DNA of 64,000 bases from Halopseudomonas salina (GTDB lineage: Bacteria; Pseudomonadota; Gammaproteobacteria; Pseudomonadales; Pseudomonadaceae), in the NCBI RefSeq assembly GCF_008641105.1, contig NZ_VTTI01000001.1, positions 269,750-333,749 on the forward strand. Direction: 5' to 3'. The notes below the pieces were generated by a model, which saw only the letters and a program-made list of their open reading frames with translations, ran no database searches and was not told the DNA's origin. Position numbers and translations under genes: made by a program. Below, piece by piece: positions 63,363 to 64,000 of this stretch (within the stretch, counting starts at the first letter, position 1; each line of letters starts with the position of its first letter).

Positions 63363-64000
63363 TCAGGCCCAAAGCGCCATCTGCGCTGGCTGATCACTCA
63401 GCTGCCGGCGAAGCTGACTGGATTCGACCGTATCCTGGCGCGGACGGTAATCGCTGGTGATGATAAATGGCCGGGCCTTGTCTATCACGCAGCGCATGCG
63501 CACCAGGTCCTCAAAGCGGATACGCTTGAGACGACGCAGACTGACGATACGTTGAGCTGTCCTGATTCCGATCCCGGGTATGCGCGCAATCATTGCCGGC
63601 TCAGCCAGATTCAGATCGACCGGAAACTGCGCCCGGTTGACCAGTGCCCAGGCCAGCTTGGGGTCGATATCCAGGGGCAGATTGCCCTGCGCGCCAATCA
63701 GCTCACCGGCCTTGAAGCCGTAACTGCGCAGCAGAAAATCGGCCTGATAAAGTCGATGTTCACGCAGGAGCGGAGGCGCCTGAAAGGGGACCGAAGCGGG
63801 GCTATTGGGAATGGGGCTGAACGCCGAATAATAGACCCTGCGCAGCCGGTAATCGCCGTACAGGGATTCAGCCGTGTGCAGTATGCGGCTGTCGTCGCTG
63901 GCGTCAGCTCCAACGATCATTTGCGTGCTTTGCCCGCCCGGGGCAAATTTGGGCGCGCGCTTGTCCGCGCGGGACTCATTGGAAGCGCTGTCGATCGTGC
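63363..64000 (-). CDS. Radical-SAM DNA modification/repair protein (TIGR03916 type), C-terminal part
   Basis: An open minus-strand frame runs off the right edge of the window; stop TGA at 63365-63363. Visible residues include KFAPGGQSTQMIVGAD, YRLRRVYYSAFSPIPN and the helix-hairpin-helix IARIPGIGIRTAQRIVSLRR, which would bind DNA. The radical-SAM cysteine motif must lie upstream, outside the window. It neighbours the TIGR03915 gene by 9 bases, the typical rSAM/UDG-link pair. Confidence 0.8.
   Translation of the reverse strand, partial: TIDSASNESRADKRAPKFAPGGQSTQMIVGADASDDSRILHTAESLYGDYRLRRVYYSAFSPIPNSPASVPFQAPPLLREHRLYQADFLLRSYGFKAGELIGAQGNLPLDIDPKLAWALVNRAQFPVDLNLAEPAMIARIPGIGIRTAQRIVSLRRLKRIRFEDLVRMRCVIDKARPFIITSDYRPRQDTVESSQLRRQLSDQPAQMALWA

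Overview
The window is about 60% G+C, densely coded and free of phage, transposon or CRISPR sequence. Gene content and order match chromosomal backbone of a Pseudomonadaceae gammaproteobacterium. I suspect the Halopseudomonas / P. pertucinogena lineage, which is inference from memory of gene order and not a database result. Signature blocks are cyaA-cyaY-lptM-lysA-dapF-DUF484-xerC-yigB, glnK-amtB-ubiK-comM-rep, and the aa3 oxidase block coxB-coxA-cox11-coxC-surf1-ctaA-ctaB-sco.

Layout. 1-3400: the end of a methylmalonate-semialdehyde dehydrogenase gene, a cupin, fabY and a GST. 3580-11906: a TIGR02647 protein, class I adenylate cyclase, DUF1289/CyaY, then lptM, lysA, dapF, DUF484, xerC and yigB. 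11940-12269: sutA. 12377-21617: an eleven-gene, tightly overlapped minus-strand operon. 21991-26653: a ferritin-like protein, amtB-glnK, ubiK and comM. 26650-34898: two GGDEF-EAL proteins around rep, a cytochrome c5 and tRNA-Arg(CCG). 34976-41528: CsbD, TetR with two thioesterases, a PhoD-like phosphatase, an acyl-CoA synthetase and a NAD(P)-binding protein. 41651-49810: a REC-TPR/histidine-kinase pair, an Amt-PAS-GGDEF-EAL fusion, an MDR oxidoreductase and a membrane diguanylate cyclase. 49883-53536: gamma carbonic anhydrase, oligopeptidase A, YheV and a hypothetical protein. 53954-62479: the aa3 cytochrome c oxidase and its assembly genes. 62463-64000: a TIGR03915/radical-SAM DNA-repair-type pair.

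The outstanding item is the 12377-21617 operon. Its leader (minus strand, 21665-21765) carries the conserved blocks of a ykkC / guanidine-I riboswitch. A sigma-54 (-24/-12) promoter lies just upstream at 21833-21848. The operon encodes a complete NitT/TauT-type ABC importer (substrate-binding protein, permease, ATPase), a membrane di-iron desaturase/hydroxylase, two SDR dehydrogenases, a DMT permease, a creatininase with the family's metal ligands, an isochorismatase-fold amidase closely resembling biuret hydrolases, an MBL-fold lactonase-type hydrolase and an unrecognised protein. None of the usual guanidine-assimilation enzymes (urea/guanidine carboxylase, carboxyguanidine deiminase, allophanate hydrolase, guanidine hydrolase) is present. 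I infer a nitrogen-scavenging pathway for an N-substituted or cyclic guanidine/ureido compound. It sits between sutA and amtB, which I recall as near neighbours in P. aeruginosa.

A second theme is nitrogen and c-di-GMP signalling. The window holds glnK-amtB with an NtrC-like site and a sigma-54 promoter, an Amt domain fused to PAS-GGDEF-EAL, and three further GGDEF proteins. One of these has a FixL-like, possibly haem-binding PAS domain.
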